Shown here in pieces: positions 17,889 to 26,740 of a stretch of 37,402 nt of DNA. The position numbers were made by a program, and so were the translations under genes. This DNA comes from Thermodesulfovibrionales bacterium (GTDB taxonomy: Bacteria > Nitrospirota > Thermodesulfovibrionia > Thermodesulfovibrionales > Dissulfurispiraceae): NCBI GenBank assembly GCA_026415695.1, contig JAOAGP010000082.1, positions 1 to 37,402 on the forward strand. Reading direction: 5' to 3'. Every line of letters starts with the position of its first letter. The stretch's first letter is position 1. Under the pieces are notes generated by a model. That model did not search any database, had not been told where the DNA came from, and saw nothing but the letters and a program-made list of their open reading frames with translations.

Positions 17889-17919
17889 GGCTCGTTCTCA
17901 TTGAACGAGCCTTATTTTT
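17889..17919 (+). terminator. Rho-independent terminator after rpsI
   Basis: GGCTCGTTC (17889-17897) pairs perfectly with GAACGAGCC (17903-17911) over a 5-nt loop, followed by TTATTTTT. It abuts the argC start codon (1-7 nt), so argC must depend on read-through or on a promoter within or upstream of the hairpin. Confidence 0.9.
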
Positions 17920-17920
17920 A

Positions 17921-18967
17921 ATGCATATGATAAAGGTTGCAATATGCGGTGCAAGCGGTTACACAGGGGCAGAGTTGTTGAGACTTCTGTCTGCACATCC
18001 ACATGTAGAAATAACCGCATTGACATCAGAACAGTCTGCAGGCAAAAGTGTTACAGATTTATATCCCCATCTAATTGCATATCAATCACATCTCTTTGAA
18101 AAACTTGATAAACTAACCCTACTTAACAAGGCTGATTTATTCTTTTTAGCCCTACCTCATAGCACATCACAAGAGGTAGCAAGTTTTTTCTACTCAAACG
18201 GTAAAAAGGTCATAGACTTATCAGCAGACTTTAGATTGAAAAACCACATCACTTATGAGCAATGGTATAAGACCCCTCACAATTGCCTTGGATTATTGTC
18301 TGATGCGGTATATGGGCTCCCAGAAATTTATAGAGAAAAGATAAAACAGGCAAGACTAATTGCAAATCCCGGGTGCTACCCTACAAGTGTTATTTTAGGA
18401 CTCATGCCAGCGATAAAATCCGCAATTATTGAACCTAAAAACATCACGATAGACTCAAAGTCAGGCACATCAGGTGCTGGTAGAAAGGCAGATGTCAATG
18501 TCTCTTTTTGCGAGGTCAACGAGGGATTTAGGGCATATGGGGTTACTACTCATCGTCATAAACCCGAGATTGAACAGGAATTAGGTTTCTTATTTAACCG
18601 TTCTGTCAATGTAAACTTCACACCACATCTACTACCTGTTGACAGGGGAATACTTTCAACCATCTACTGTAAGTTAATCAGGGATGTCTCATTAGATGAT
18701 GTCATAGAGATTTACAAAAAGACATATAACAACGAACCCTTTGTCAATGTGCTTGAAAAAGGTGTCTATCCTGATATAAAGGATGTCAGGGGAAGCAATC
18801 ATTGTATGATTGGACTTGCAATAGATAAGTCCACAGAGACATTGATAGTAATATCCGTCATAGACAACCTCGTAAAAGGGGCATCAGGTCAGGCAATTCA
18901 AAACATGAACATAATGATTGATGTAGACGAAACAACTGCCCTCAAACATTTGGGCATATTTCCGTGA
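17921..18967 (+). CDS. argC: N-acetyl-gamma-glutamyl-phosphate reductase
   Basis: The protein has up to 348 residues, with a dinucleotide-binding start (KVAICGASGYTGAELLRLL), DLSADFRLK, the active-site cysteine in NPGCYPTSVILGL (Cys152), SKSGTSGAGRKADVN and HRHKPEIEQEL. It reduces N-acetylglutamyl phosphate with NADPH in arginine synthesis. ATGs at 17921 and 17927 are both possible; neither has a Shine-Dalgarno, and the rpsI terminator ends 1-7 nt before. argJ overlaps its stop. With the ArgA-like acetyltransferase at the left of the window, three arginine-pathway genes are visible in two places. Confidence 0.95.
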   Translation: MHMIKVAICGASGYTGAELLRLLSAHPHVEITALTSEQSAGKSVTDLYPHLIAYQSHLFEKLDKLTLLNKADLFFLALPHSTSQEVASFFYSNGKKVIDLSADFRLKNHITYEQWYKTPHNCLGLLSDAVYGLPEIYREKIKQARLIANPGCYPTSVILGLMPAIKSAIIEPKNITIDSKSGTSGAGRKADVNVSFCEVNEGFRAYGVTTHRHKPEIEQELGFLFNRSVNVNFTPHLLPVDRGILSTIYCKLIRDVSLDDVIEIYKKTYNNEPFVNVLEKGVYPDIKDVRGSNHCMIGLAIDKSTETLIVISVIDNLVKGASGQAIQNMNIMIDVDETTALKHLGIFP

Positions 18968-20154
18968 GATACTGCACACCAAAAGGGTATAGTTTTTCAG
19001 TAACAGAGGCGGCAATAAAGAAACCGGGCAGGAGTGATTTAGCCCTTATATCTTGCATAAAACCTGCTGTAGTCTCTGCTATGTTTACTACTAACAAGGT
19101 AAAGGCTGCACCTGTCTTGATAGATATAAGAAGGATTAAAAACGGTCTTGCACAGGCTATTATTATTAATAGCGGAAATGCAAATGCCTGCACAGGCAAA
19201 CAAGGTCTCATTGATGCAGATGAGATGACAAGGCTTGTTTCCACCAATCTTAAAATAAACAAAACCAATGCGTTAGTTTGCTCAACAGGCGTAATTGGCA
19301 CGCCAATGCCAATGCAGAGGATAAGGGATGCAATCCCCCCTTTGATAATGGGTTTAGGTCATTACACGCTTCATGATGTAGCAAAGGCTATTATGACCAC
19401 TGATACCTTTGAGAAGATTTCATCAAAGACAATCAAGATGGATAAAAAAGAGGTGTGTATCACAGGTATTGCAAAGGGTGCTGGGATGATATCGCCCAAC
19501 ATGGCTACAATGCTCTGTTTTATCCTCACAGATTGTAATATCTCAAAACCTCTTCTTGATAAATCCTTACAGTCAGCAGTCAAAAACACATTCAACCTCA
19601 TCACCGTTGATGGTGATATGTCCACAAACGATACAGTCATAGCACTTGCAAACGGACTTGCTGATAACCCATTAATCAACAATACAAAAGATATCAACTA
19701 CAAGTCATTTGATACGGCATTAAGAGAGATCTGTTATGAACTTGCCCTCATGATTGTAAGAGACGGAGAGGGGGCATCAAAGGTCATCGTTGTAGATGTC
19801 ATAAATGCAAAGACAATGAAGGATGCTGATATTTCAGCCAGAGCCATTGCCAATTCACTGCTTGTAAAGACTGCAATATATGGTAACGATGCCAATTGGG
19901 GAAGGATTATGTCTGCTATTGGATACAGCGGGGCAAGAATAAATCCTGATAAGGTTGACATTTCAATAAACGGTATAATGGTCACAAATAAGGGATTAGC
20001 CACTGGCAATGATGAAAAGGCGAAAACCTCAATGAAGAAGTCTAAAGAGGTCAACATAACCGTAAATCTTAACAATGGTTCAAACAAAAGTAGAGTTATC
20101 ACATGTGACCTTACTGAAAACTATGTCAAGATAAACGCAGAGTATAGAACATAA
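18964..20154 (+). CDS. argJ: Glutamate N-acetyltransferase/ornithine acetyltransferase
   Basis: The 396-residue protein starts at a GTG that overlaps the argC stop (GTGA), so the two are translationally coupled. Family blocks: CTPKGYSFSVTEAAIKK near the N-terminus, INSGNANACTGKQG, STGVIG, and KGAGMISPNMATMLCF, in which the Ala-Thr bond (Thr182) is the autoproteolysis site that frees the catalytic threonine. The C-terminus has GNDANWGRIMSAIGYSG. It transfers the acetyl group from acetylornithine to glutamate; many homologues also use acetyl-CoA. Confidence 0.95.
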   Translation: MRYCTPKGYSFSVTEAAIKKPGRSDLALISCIKPAVVSAMFTTNKVKAAPVLIDIRRIKNGLAQAIIINSGNANACTGKQGLIDADEMTRLVSTNLKINKTNALVCSTGVIGTPMPMQRIRDAIPPLIMGLGHYTLHDVAKAIMTTDTFEKISSKTIKMDKKEVCITGIAKGAGMISPNMATMLCFILTDCNISKPLLDKSLQSAVKNTFNLITVDGDMSTNDTVIALANGLADNPLINNTKDINYKSFDTALREICYELALMIVRDGEGASKVIVVDVINAKTMKDADISARAIANSLLVKTAIYGNDANWGRIMSAIGYSGARINPDKVDISINGIMVTNKGLATGNDEKAKTSMKKSKEVNITVNLNNGSNKSRVITCDLTENYVKINAEYRT

Positions 20155-20167
20155 AAGGAGGGCAAAG

Positions 20168-20653
20168 ATGTCTGAACATGAAGGGCTTGAAAAATCACTA
20201 ACAGGCTACAAGGAAAAGATAAACCCCATTGTCAAAGGCACACTTGAATGGCAGAAGGATTTGATATTTGTTGGCAGGACTAACGAAGGCTATGAGATTG
20301 AGTTTGACGCAAAGGTGCAATGGGGATGTAAGCCAACAGATGCCTTATTATTGAGTATCGCAGGATGTATGGGCATAGATACAGTGATGTTTCTTCAAAA
20401 GATGAAGGTTGAATTGGCAAGTTTTATGATAAGGCTATCTGCAGAAAGAAACCCTGACCCCCCTCAATATTTTAAGAAGTTAGACATCACCGTTATCGTT
20501 GGTGGTAAGCATGTGGATGAAAACAAGGTGAAAAAGGCTGTGAACCTATCACATGAAAAATACTGCTCTGTGTATCACAGTTTGAGAAAGGATATCGTTG
20601 TAAATATAGATTACAAGATTGAGGAAAAAGAGCCAGAAAAAAAAGAGGCATAA
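20168..20653 (+). CDS. OsmC-family protein
   Basis: The 161-residue protein has the OsmC/Ohr fold pattern: an N-terminal beta half (GTLEWQKDLIFVGRTNEGYEI), KPTDALLLSIAGCMGIDTVMFLQKM with Cys67, and HEKYCSVYHSLRKD with Cys133. These two cysteines correspond to the peroxidase pair of the family, which reduces organic hydroperoxides. The subgroup close to YhfA is of unknown substrate. The ribosome site AAAGGAGGG is strong. It follows argJ by 13 bp and precedes the futalosine hydrolase by 17 bp, so it is probably in the argCJ operon, although the functions are unrelated. The Lys/Glu-rich tail is not part of the domain. Confidence 0.85.
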   Translation: MSEHEGLEKSLTGYKEKINPIVKGTLEWQKDLIFVGRTNEGYEIEFDAKVQWGCKPTDALLLSIAGCMGIDTVMFLQKMKVELASFMIRLSAERNPDPPQYFKKLDITVIVGGKHVDENKVKKAVNLSHEKYCSVYHSLRKDIVVNIDYKIEEKEPEKKEA

Positions 20654-20670
20654 TCAGACCTTACAAACAC

Positions 20671-21366
20671 TTGGCATTAGGCGTAATAATACCCACTGAA
20701 TTAGAAGGGCATCAATTAATAAGGCTCTTTGATAAAGGGCACAGTTGTTTTTCACAAGGCAAGCCCTTCTATACAGGTTTAATCAAAGACATCCCTGTTG
20801 CACTTACAATTTGTGGCGTAGGAAAATCAAACGCAGCACATACCACAGGTCTTTTAATACAGCAGTATAATCCAACTATTATTGTCAATTTAGGTGTTGC
20901 AGGGGCATATCCCTCAACAGGTCTTAATGTTGGTGATGTAGTCATTGCAAGCACTGAAAGATACATTGATGAGGGGCTTCAGACCTATGATGGCAGATTT
21001 ATAAGCATGCAGGATTTAGGGATTAGTTTAACAGGACAAACAGATGAATTACTATTTAAACTCCACATCCCCCCTAAATTATCAAGTATAAAAAAAGGCA
21101 ATTTTGCTACTGTTTCAACATGCACAGGCTCATACTCAAGAGGGCTACAAGTCTTAAGGGACTACGACTGCATCTGTGAAAACATGGAAGGTGCTGCAAT
21201 AGCCCACATATGCCACTACACAAATACCCTCTTTACTGAATTAAGATGTATTAGCAATATCATTACAGATAGAGACGGTAGTGGTATTGACAAAAAAGAC
21301 TTATTTAACTCTGCTGAAACAATACAGTCTTTCTTTATTGAACATGTTGAGGCTTTTGTAATCTAA
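20671..21366 (+). CDS. mqnB: Futalosine hydrolase-like nucleosidase
   Basis: This is a 231-residue MTA/SAH-nucleosidase-fold protein. Blocks: LGVIIPTELEG at the start, TICGVGKSNAAHTTGLLI, NLGVAGAYPSTGLNVGDVVIAS and the purine-binding ENMEGAAIAHIC. These fit MqnB, which cleaves futalosine in the alternative menaquinone pathway. The start is TTG at 20671; no ATG precedes the conserved N-terminus, and there is no good Shine-Dalgarno. No other mqn gene is in the window, so menaquinone function rests on family resemblance; a general nucleosidase is the alternative. Confidence 0.8.
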   Translation: MALGVIIPTELEGHQLIRLFDKGHSCFSQGKPFYTGLIKDIPVALTICGVGKSNAAHTTGLLIQQYNPTIIVNLGVAGAYPSTGLNVGDVVIASTERYIDEGLQTYDGRFISMQDLGISLTGQTDELLFKLHIPPKLSSIKKGNFATVSTCTGSYSRGLQVLRDYDCICENMEGAAIAHICHYTNTLFTELRCISNIITDRDGSGIDKKDLFNSAETIQSFFIEHVEAFVI

Positions 21367-21459
21367 TAATGGACATACCGATATTTCCCTTTAACCTTAC
21401 TCTTTCACAAAACTTGAGTCATGTTAAAAAACCTATTCTTTGTCCTCTCTTAAAAATAC

Positions 21460-21474
21460 CGATAAAATTTATCG
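21460..21474. promoter_or_regulatory. Perfect palindrome upstream of the MNT/HEPN promoter
   Basis: CGATAAA-A-TTTATCG is a perfect inverted repeat of 7-bp arms, about 30 bp upstream of the extended -10 of the MNT gene. It is a plausible operator; a weak terminator for the upstream operon is less likely because no T run follows directly. Confidence 0.45.
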
Positions 21475-21504
21475 TCTTTACCCAAACTGAAATCAGATTG
21501 AAAG

Positions 21505-21513
21505 TGTTATAAT
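21505..21513 (+). promoter_or_regulatory. Extended -10 promoter of the MNT/HEPN pair
   Basis: TGT-TATAAT is a perfect extended -10 (TGnTATAAT). The ATG at 21523 lies 9 nt after it, so the transcript should begin at or within a few nucleotides of the start codon. No -35 consensus is seen. Confidence 0.6.
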
Positions 21514-21522
21514 CATAATGCT

Positions 21523-21888
21523 ATGAAAACAGACATGAAACTTACATTGTCCTCTTTGGAACATCAGATATTAGATAAATTGGTAGATGCCATACAAAGA
21601 GTCATGCAAGATGTTGTTGAGATCATCGTATTTGGTTCAAGGGCAAGGGGTCATTCAAATGAAAACAGTGACCTTGATGTAGCAGTTGTCCTTGACACTG
21701 AATCTATTAGTAAGGAGACATGGCAACAATTTTGGGACTTAAAATGGAAGGTGCTTGATGAACTTGATGTTGAGGAGTTTCCGCTGTCTCTAACATTGAT
21801 TACACGCAAGGATATTTTTTCAAGGGACTTTGGTCTTGAAAAATCATTAAAGACTGAAGGGATTAGGATATGGCAAAGAATGAACTAG
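21523..21888 (+). CDS. MNT-type nucleotidyltransferase (antitoxin-like)
   Basis: The 121-residue minimal nucleotidyltransferase has the complete GSx10DxD motif: Gly38-Ser39 in FGSRARGHSNENS and Asp50/Asp52 in DLDVAVVL. Such proteins pair with HEPN partners; in the characterised HepT/MntA systems the transferase adenylylates and silences the HEPN toxin. The partner gene overlaps its 3' end by 19 bp. The ATG at 21523 may be leaderless; a Met five codons in is an alternative. It ends with TAG. Confidence 0.85.
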   Translation: MKTDMKLTLSSLEHQILDKLVDAIQRVMQDVVEIIVFGSRARGHSNENSDLDVAVVLDTESISKETWQQFWDLKWKVLDELDVEEFPLSLTLITRKDIFSRDFGLEKSLKTEGIRIWQRMN

Positions 21889-22295
21889 CTGAGGCAGAGG
21901 TGTATTTGGCAGTTGAAAAACTCTCTTCCTTCAAGGATGATTACAAGGCGGAGAGATGGGGCAATGCCACTGTCAACCTATTCTTTGCACTTGAACATAT
22001 CGTAAAGGCATTACTTGCAGGTGTTGGGATGGAAAGCAAATCCCACGAGGGCGTAAGGGTGCTGTTTAGTATGCATTTCATAAAAGCCGGATTGATACAC
22101 CCTAAAATCGGACGCTATCTCGGAAACCTTTATGATAGAAGGGTTTCAGCCGAATACAGCCCTTTAAGGAGGGCAGAATTTGTCAAAGAGGAAGTGGATA
22201 TTTACTATGAATGGGTAAAAGAGGCATTGGTTGAGATACTGCCTCTTCTAAAAGAAAACGGCATTGATACTACAAGTCTTGAGGATTTCAAGTAA
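21870..22295 (+). CDS. HEPN-domain protein (partner of MNT)
   Basis: This 141-residue, mostly helical protein of the HEPN family has AERWGNATVNLFFALEHIVKALLAG at residues 28-51 and the late motif YDRRVSAEYSPLRR. The latter matches the R-x-x-A-D/E-Y form of the larger HEPN family (R90/R91, E95, Y96) rather than the R-x4-6-H catalytic motif of HepT-type RNases, so ribonuclease activity is doubtful. The start has AGGAT upstream and lies inside the MNT gene, indicating coupled translation. It could be a toxin-antitoxin pair or a non-toxic nucleotide-binding pair. Confidence 0.8.
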   Translation: MAKNELAEAEVYLAVEKLSSFKDDYKAERWGNATVNLFFALEHIVKALLAGVGMESKSHEGVRVLFSMHFIKAGLIHPKIGRYLGNLYDRRVSAEYSPLRRAEFVKEEVDIYYEWVKEALVEILPLLKENGIDTTSLEDFK

Positions 22296-22326
22296 AAAAT
22301 CTCATCAGATAACCCTTTTGGTTAAG

Positions 22327-23616
22327 TTACTCACCAACCGCCTTTTTTAATTCTGCTACAGCAATGTTGTAATCGTATTCTGCATTGATTAGGCTATTCT
22401 TTGCAGATGAGTATGTAGCAAGAGCATCCGATACCTCAATAGGACTTCCAATACCTGCAGCATATCTGCCATTTGCTAACTCAAGGTTCTCCTCTGCATA
22501 CTTAAGTGTAATCCTTGCAGACTCTATCCTCTGCCCTGCCTCAATCATATTTAGATATGCCTGCCTGACCTCAAGTATTATCTTCTGCATCAAGGCATCC
22601 GTTTGATACTTAAGGGTGTTAAGTGTAGCCAGTGCCTCTTCTACCTGATATCTTATGTTAAATCCAGTAAATATAGGCATAGTCAACATAGCACCAACCG
22701 ACCAGCTTTTATCAAAGGGTGTCTTATCACCTGAAACATTGTATTGCATGCTACCTGTGATTGATGGATAATTCCCTGCCTTTTGCAGTTCTATCCTCGA
22801 TTCTTGCGCCCTTTGTTTTAACTTTAAAGAAAGGTAATCCTGACGGTTCAAAAGTGCCCTTTGTATCAATTCATCAACCTTTACATCGGTGTTATCTTTG
22901 ACAATGGGGACATCCTTTATATCAAAATCAGGGGCATAAGGAACTGACATTGCATTCTTAAGTGTAGCAAGTGATACCCTAAATGTATTGTCAGCCTTAA
23001 GAAGATTCGTCTTACTACTTGACAAGTCTGCCTCTGCCTTTGTCAGCTCATACCTTGCCTTTAAGCCTGCCTCATAAAAACCTTGTGCCTTTTTGAGATG
23101 ATTATAATACTGCCTTACTACCTCCTTTGCAACCTCAAGAGATGCCCTCGCCTGAAGTGATGAAAAGTATGCCTTTTTAACCGAAAGTATCACCTGTTGT
23201 TTGATATTTTGTAACTCTTGCATTGCAGATGAGACATTGTAATCCTCAATCTTTACCTTTGACTCCCTCTTACCAAAATCATAGATGTTTTGATTGAGGT
23301 TTAGTGAGGAGGTAAAATTTGTATCTCCACCACCGGATGAGTATCTCGTTACACCTGTATTGAGATTAACGGTTGGGTAATAATCGGATCTTACCTGTCC
23401 TAACCTGCTCTCATATATCTTTACTGTAGCCTCAGCAGTCTTTATATCAGGGTGATTTGTAAGAGCCATTGATATTGCCTTGTCAATGGTTATGACCTCT
23501 CCCTCTTTAATCTCCTGTGCGTTTGATGAGTTTGAATAAAGACATGTTAAGAAGATGAGACAAAATCCTATGAAAATCCCTTTTGACTTCCTTGTAATGT
23601 TAGCCATTTTACTCAT
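22327..23616 (-). CDS. TolC-family outer-membrane efflux protein (second copy)
   Basis: The 429-residue protein has a signal peptide (GIFIGFCLIFLTCLYSNSSNAQ) and two OEP repeats of the TolC type: DKAISMALTNHPDIKTAEA early on, long coiled-coil helices with YEAGLKARYELTKAEADL, then NRQDYLSLKLKQRAQESRIEL and YAAGIGSPIEVSDALATY. It should trimerise as the outer-membrane exit duct for the MacA/MacB-like transporter encoded just upstream. Its start overlaps the MacB permease stop by 8 bp. It is the last gene of the efflux cluster and faces the HEPN gene convergently, with 31 bp between them. Confidence 0.92.
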   Translation of the reverse strand: MSKMANITRKSKGIFIGFCLIFLTCLYSNSSNAQEIKEGEVITIDKAISMALTNHPDIKTAEATVKIYESRLGQVRSDYYPTVNLNTGVTRYSSGGGDTNFTSSLNLNQNIYDFGKRESKVKIEDYNVSSAMQELQNIKQQVILSVKKAYFSSLQARASLEVAKEVVRQYYNHLKKAQGFYEAGLKARYELTKAEADLSSSKTNLLKADNTFRVSLATLKNAMSVPYAPDFDIKDVPIVKDNTDVKVDELIQRALLNRQDYLSLKLKQRAQESRIELQKAGNYPSITGSMQYNVSGDKTPFDKSWSVGAMLTMPIFTGFNIRYQVEEALATLNTLKYQTDALMQKIILEVRQAYLNMIEAGQRIESARITLKYAEENLELANGRYAAGIGSPIEVSDALATYSSAKNSLINAEYDYNIAVAELKKAVGE

Positions 23617-24838
23617 ACCGAAGTGCCTCTATTGGTTTAAGCATAGATGCCTTGTATGCAGGATAAAAACCAAAGAATACGCCCACAAAAGCAGAAAAAC
23701 AAAAAGCAAGGGCTATTGAAAAAGGAGATATGAGGGTCTTCCAACCTGAAAAGTATGATAGTGCCTCTGATACCGCCACCCCAAAGATTATCCCTATGAT
23801 GCCTCCAATCATTGAAAGTGTAAGTGCCTCAATTATAAACTGAAGCCTTATATCCCATGTCTTTGCACCTACTGCCATCCTTATCCCTATCTCCCTTGTC
23901 CTTTCTGTAACGGATACAAGCATGATGTTCATAATCCCAATCCCTCCAACCACAAGTGATACAGATGCGATTGCACCTAATAGCAATGTCATAACATTTG
24001 CAGACTGCTCTTGTGCCTCCATCATCTGTGTAAGGTTTCTTACAGTAAAATCATTTTCCTGCTTAGGACCTATCCTATGCCTCTGCCTTAACAATTCAGT
24101 AATCTCTTTTTCAGCAGATGATAATTCCTCTGTGCTCCTTGCCTTTACCATGATAATCCTTACCATGCCGGGAAACTGCGTGCCAAATATCTTTTTTTGT
24201 GAAGTTGTAATCGGTATGTAGATGACATCGTCTTGGTCTTGTCCTGTTGGAGACTGTCCTTTTGACTCAAGCACTCCTATTACAGTAAATGGCACCTTTT
24301 TAATCCTCACAACCTCTCCAATAGGATTCACACTTCCAAAGAGATTATCAACAACAGTCTTTCCCAATAGACACACTTTTGCGGCACTTCTTACATCGTC
24401 ATCAGTAAAGTTTCTACCGCTTACTAAACCCCAGTCTCTAACATAAAGCATATCTGGTGTTGTGCCAGTAATCCCTGTTGACCAGTTTTGATTGCCATAA
24501 ATAACCTGTGCAGCTCCTCCATGCGTAGGGGCAACATACTGAACGGATGGACATTCCCTTTGTATTGCCTGAGCATCACCAAATGTGAGGGTAGGCTGTG
24601 TCCCCATCCCCATCCTTACACCACCGGGTGTAGTTGTGCCTGATAGTATCATCAAAAGATTACTACCTACACTTGATATCTGCTCTGCTATCCTTTGCTT
24701 TGCACCAGACCCCACTGCCACCATCGTGATTACTGCCGATACACCAATGATAATCCCCAACATTGTCAAGGCAGAACGCATCTTGTTAACCTTGATTGCC
24801 CTTAAAGCAATCCTAATAGTTAGTGAGATATTAATCAT
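23609..24838 (-). CDS. MacB-type ABC transporter permease
   Basis: The 409-residue protein starts with ALRAIKVNKMRSALTMLGIIIGV, the classical MacB/FtsX opening with the first transmembrane helix. A periplasmic domain of about 230 residues (PTLTFGDAQAIQRECPSV...) follows, then three C-terminal helices (VASVSLVVGGIGIMNIMLVSVTERTREIG, QFIIEALTLSMIGGIIGI and ALAFCFSAFVGVFFGFYPAY). In E. coli MacB the ATPase is fused; here it is a separate gene overlapping by 4 bp. The complex powers export of periplasmic substrates (macrolides, peptides or lipids) through TolC; the substrate is unknown. Confidence 0.92.
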   Translation of the reverse strand: MINISLTIRIALRAIKVNKMRSALTMLGIIIGVSAVITMVAVGSGAKQRIAEQISSVGSNLLMILSGTTTPGGVRMGMGTQPTLTFGDAQAIQRECPSVQYVAPTHGGAAQVIYGNQNWSTGITGTTPDMLYVRDWGLVSGRNFTDDDVRSAAKVCLLGKTVVDNLFGSVNPIGEVVRIKKVPFTVIGVLESKGQSPTGQDQDDVIYIPITTSQKKIFGTQFPGMVRIIMVKARSTEELSSAEKEITELLRQRHRIGPKQENDFTVRNLTQMMEAQEQSANVMTLLLGAIASVSLVVGGIGIMNIMLVSVTERTREIGIRMAVGAKTWDIRLQFIIEALTLSMIGGIIGIIFGVAVSEALSYFSGWKTLISPFSIALAFCFSAFVGVFFGFYPAYKASMLKPIEALRYE

Positions 24839-25512
24839 ACATCCTCAACTATTGAACCATCTAAAAACCTGATCTTTCTTCTTCCATATAGGGCAATGTC
24901 TGGCTCATGGGTTACGAGTATGATTGTTATACCTGACTGCTGATTAAGTGTAACGAGTAATTCCATAATCTCAACGCTTGTCTTGGTATCAAGGTTGCCT
25001 GTTGGTTCATCTGCAAGTATTATCTCTGCATTATTTACAAGGGCCCTTGCAATGGCAACCCTTTGTTGCTGTCCCCCTGATAGTTGGTTTGGCAAGTGAT
25101 TATACCTGTTTGCAAGTCCTACCCTGTCCAATGCTTGCCTTGCCAAATCTCGCCTCTGTCTTGAGGACATCCCTGCATAGATTAGAGGTAATTCAACATT
25201 TTCAATGGCTGATGTCCTTGATAAAAGATTAAATCCCTGAAAGATAAAGCCAATCTTCTTGTTTCTAAGTTCAGCCAGATCATCCCTTGAAAGTCCTTCT
25301 ACATCAACGCCATCAAGAAGATACTTTCCCGTCGTTGGCGTATCAAGACAGCCCAATATGTTCATAAATGTTGACTTGCCTGAACCAGATGGTCCCATAA
25401 TGGCTACAAACTCTCCCTTATCAATCACCGTTGAGACACCACAAAGGGCATTTACCTTTACATCACCAAGGTCATAAGTCTTACATATGTTGCGAATATC
25501 TATCAGTGCCAT
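24835..25512 (-). CDS. MacB-type ABC transporter ATPase
   Basis: The preferred start is the ATG at 25510-25512 ([13 protein letters not shown]), which matches the family N-terminus and leaves 7 bp after the MacA-like stop. A longer reading from TTG 25587 adds 25 residues and overlaps the previous gene by 68 bp. The 225-residue ATPase has Walker [10 protein letters not shown], a Q loop (FIFQGFNLL), the signature [15 protein letters not shown], Walker [12 protein letters not shown] and the switch His in LVTHEPD. It pairs with the downstream MacB-type permease. Confidence 0.94.
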   Translation of the reverse strand: MALIDIRNICKTYDLGDVKVNALCGVSTVIDKGEFVAIMGPSGSGKSTFMNILGCLDTPTTGKYLLDGVDVEGLSRDDLAELRNKKIGFIFQGFNLLSRTSAIENVELPLIYAGMSSRQRRDLARQALDRVGLANRYNHLPNQLSGGQQQRVAIARALVNNAEIILADEPTGNLDTKTSVEIMELLVTLNQQSGITIILVTHEPDIALYGRRKIRFLDGSIVEDV

Positions 25513-25519
25513 TTTGGGA

Positions 25520-26740
25520 TTAAAAGAGCCTTGGCGGCGCTCCAGATTGTTGTCCTTGTTTAGGAGTTGATTTTGAGATTGCCTCAATTATTACCTCATC
25601 CCCTTCCTTTATCTCACCAGAAACTATCTCTGTAAACTGACCATCACTAATCCCTGTTTTAATTGGTATCCTTTTGGGTTTAGCATCTTTTAATATCCAA
25701 ACGGATGTTCCAGCCCTGCCTTTTTGCTCCCTTTGTGGTTGAGTCTTATCCTTCTGTAGCAGTGCTTCCGGCATCCTAAACCTCAGGGCAGAATTAGGTA
25801 TCTTTAACACATCATCCTTTGAATCCACAATGATTGACACATTAGCAGTCATCCCCGGTTTTAGTTTATGCTCAAGGTTATCTACCAGTATGATGACCTC
25901 ATAGGTGACCACATTTTGAACGGTAATAGGTGCAATCCTTACCTCTGATACCTTTCCCTTAAAGACGGTCTCTCTATGGGCATCTACAGTAAACTCAACG
26001 GATTGACCATTTTTTACCATACCGATATCTGCCTCCACTATAGAAGCTACAACCTGCATCTTTGTTAGATCCTTTGCAATACTAAAAAGTGTAGGGGTTT
26101 GAAAACTTGCTGCAACGGTTTGACCAACATCCACACTTCTTGAGATTACCACCCCGTCAACAGGGGAGACTATCCTTGTATGGTCAAGATTTATCTCCGC
26201 AGCCTTAAGTGCAGCCTCTGCTTGTAGCACCTGTGCCTTTGATGCCTCAACTTGTGCCTTTGCAGAATCAAGGTTTGTTTGTGCAGTGTCAAACTCGCTC
26301 CTTGCAATGAGTTCTTTTTCTATGAGTGTTTTATACCTATTAAAGTTTCGCTCAGCATCTTGTAGTGACACCTCAGATTTTTTGAGATTAGCCTTTGCGA
26401 GATTGAGGTTTGCCCGTGCTTGATTTACCTGTGCCTGAAATGTATCAGGATCAATTAGGGCAATCAACTGACCTTTTTTCACCGGTGAGTTGTAATCTAC
26501 ATATATTTCCTTTATCGTGCCAGATACCTGCGTGCCTACAGCAACTGTGGTAACAGCACTCAAAGTGCCTGTTGCAGTAACCGTTGCGGATATATTGCCC
26601 TTTGTAACCTTTTCTGTCTTAAACTGTGGGGTTTTATCCTTGTTGCTAAAAAATAGATACACCCCCACTGCTATGCAAATTACAGCAAAAATTATAATAA
26701 ATACTTTTATCAGTCCTCTCTTGCGGTTCATAGATATCAC
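25520..26740 (-). CDS. MacA-like periplasmic adaptor (membrane fusion protein)
   Basis: The protein has up to 406 residues. A single N-terminal membrane anchor (KVFIIIFAVICIAVGVYLFF) is followed by a barrel-sandwich half (SGTIKEIYVDYNSPVKKGQLIALID), a long alpha-helical hairpin rich in Ala/Gln (about 100-180) that contacts TolC, VVASIVEADIGMV and a C-terminal domain. It begins at a GTG overlapping the PII-like stop (GTGA); an ATG at 26729-26731 is an alternative. It should link the MacB-type transporter to the TolC-like duct encoded at the operon's end. Confidence 0.9.
   Translation of the reverse strand: MISMNRKRGLIKVFIIIFAVICIAVGVYLFFSNKDKTPQFKTEKVTKGNISATVTATGTLSAVTTVAVGTQVSGTIKEIYVDYNSPVKKGQLIALIDPDTFQAQVNQARANLNLAKANLKKSEVSLQDAERNFNRYKTLIEKELIARSEFDTAQTNLDSAKAQVEASKAQVLQAEAALKAAEINLDHTRIVSPVDGVVISRSVDVGQTVAASFQTPTLFSIAKDLTKMQVVASIVEADIGMVKNGQSVEFTVDAHRETVFKGKVSEVRIAPITVQNVVTYEVIILVDNLEHKLKPGMTANVSIIVDSKDDVLKIPNSALRFRMPEALLQKDKTQPQREQKGRAGTSVWILKDAKPKRIPIKTGISDGQFTEIVSGEIKEGDEVIIEAISKSTPKQGQQSGAPPRLF

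Noticed and set aside
22310-22324. Terminator between the HEPN and TolC genes
   Set aside because: TAACC/GGTTA gives only a 5-bp stem without a T run, too weak to call.
25513-25587. N-terminal extension of the MacB-type ATPase
   Set aside because: It overlaps the adaptor gene by 68 bp, begins with TTG and does not match the family; the ATG at 25512 does.
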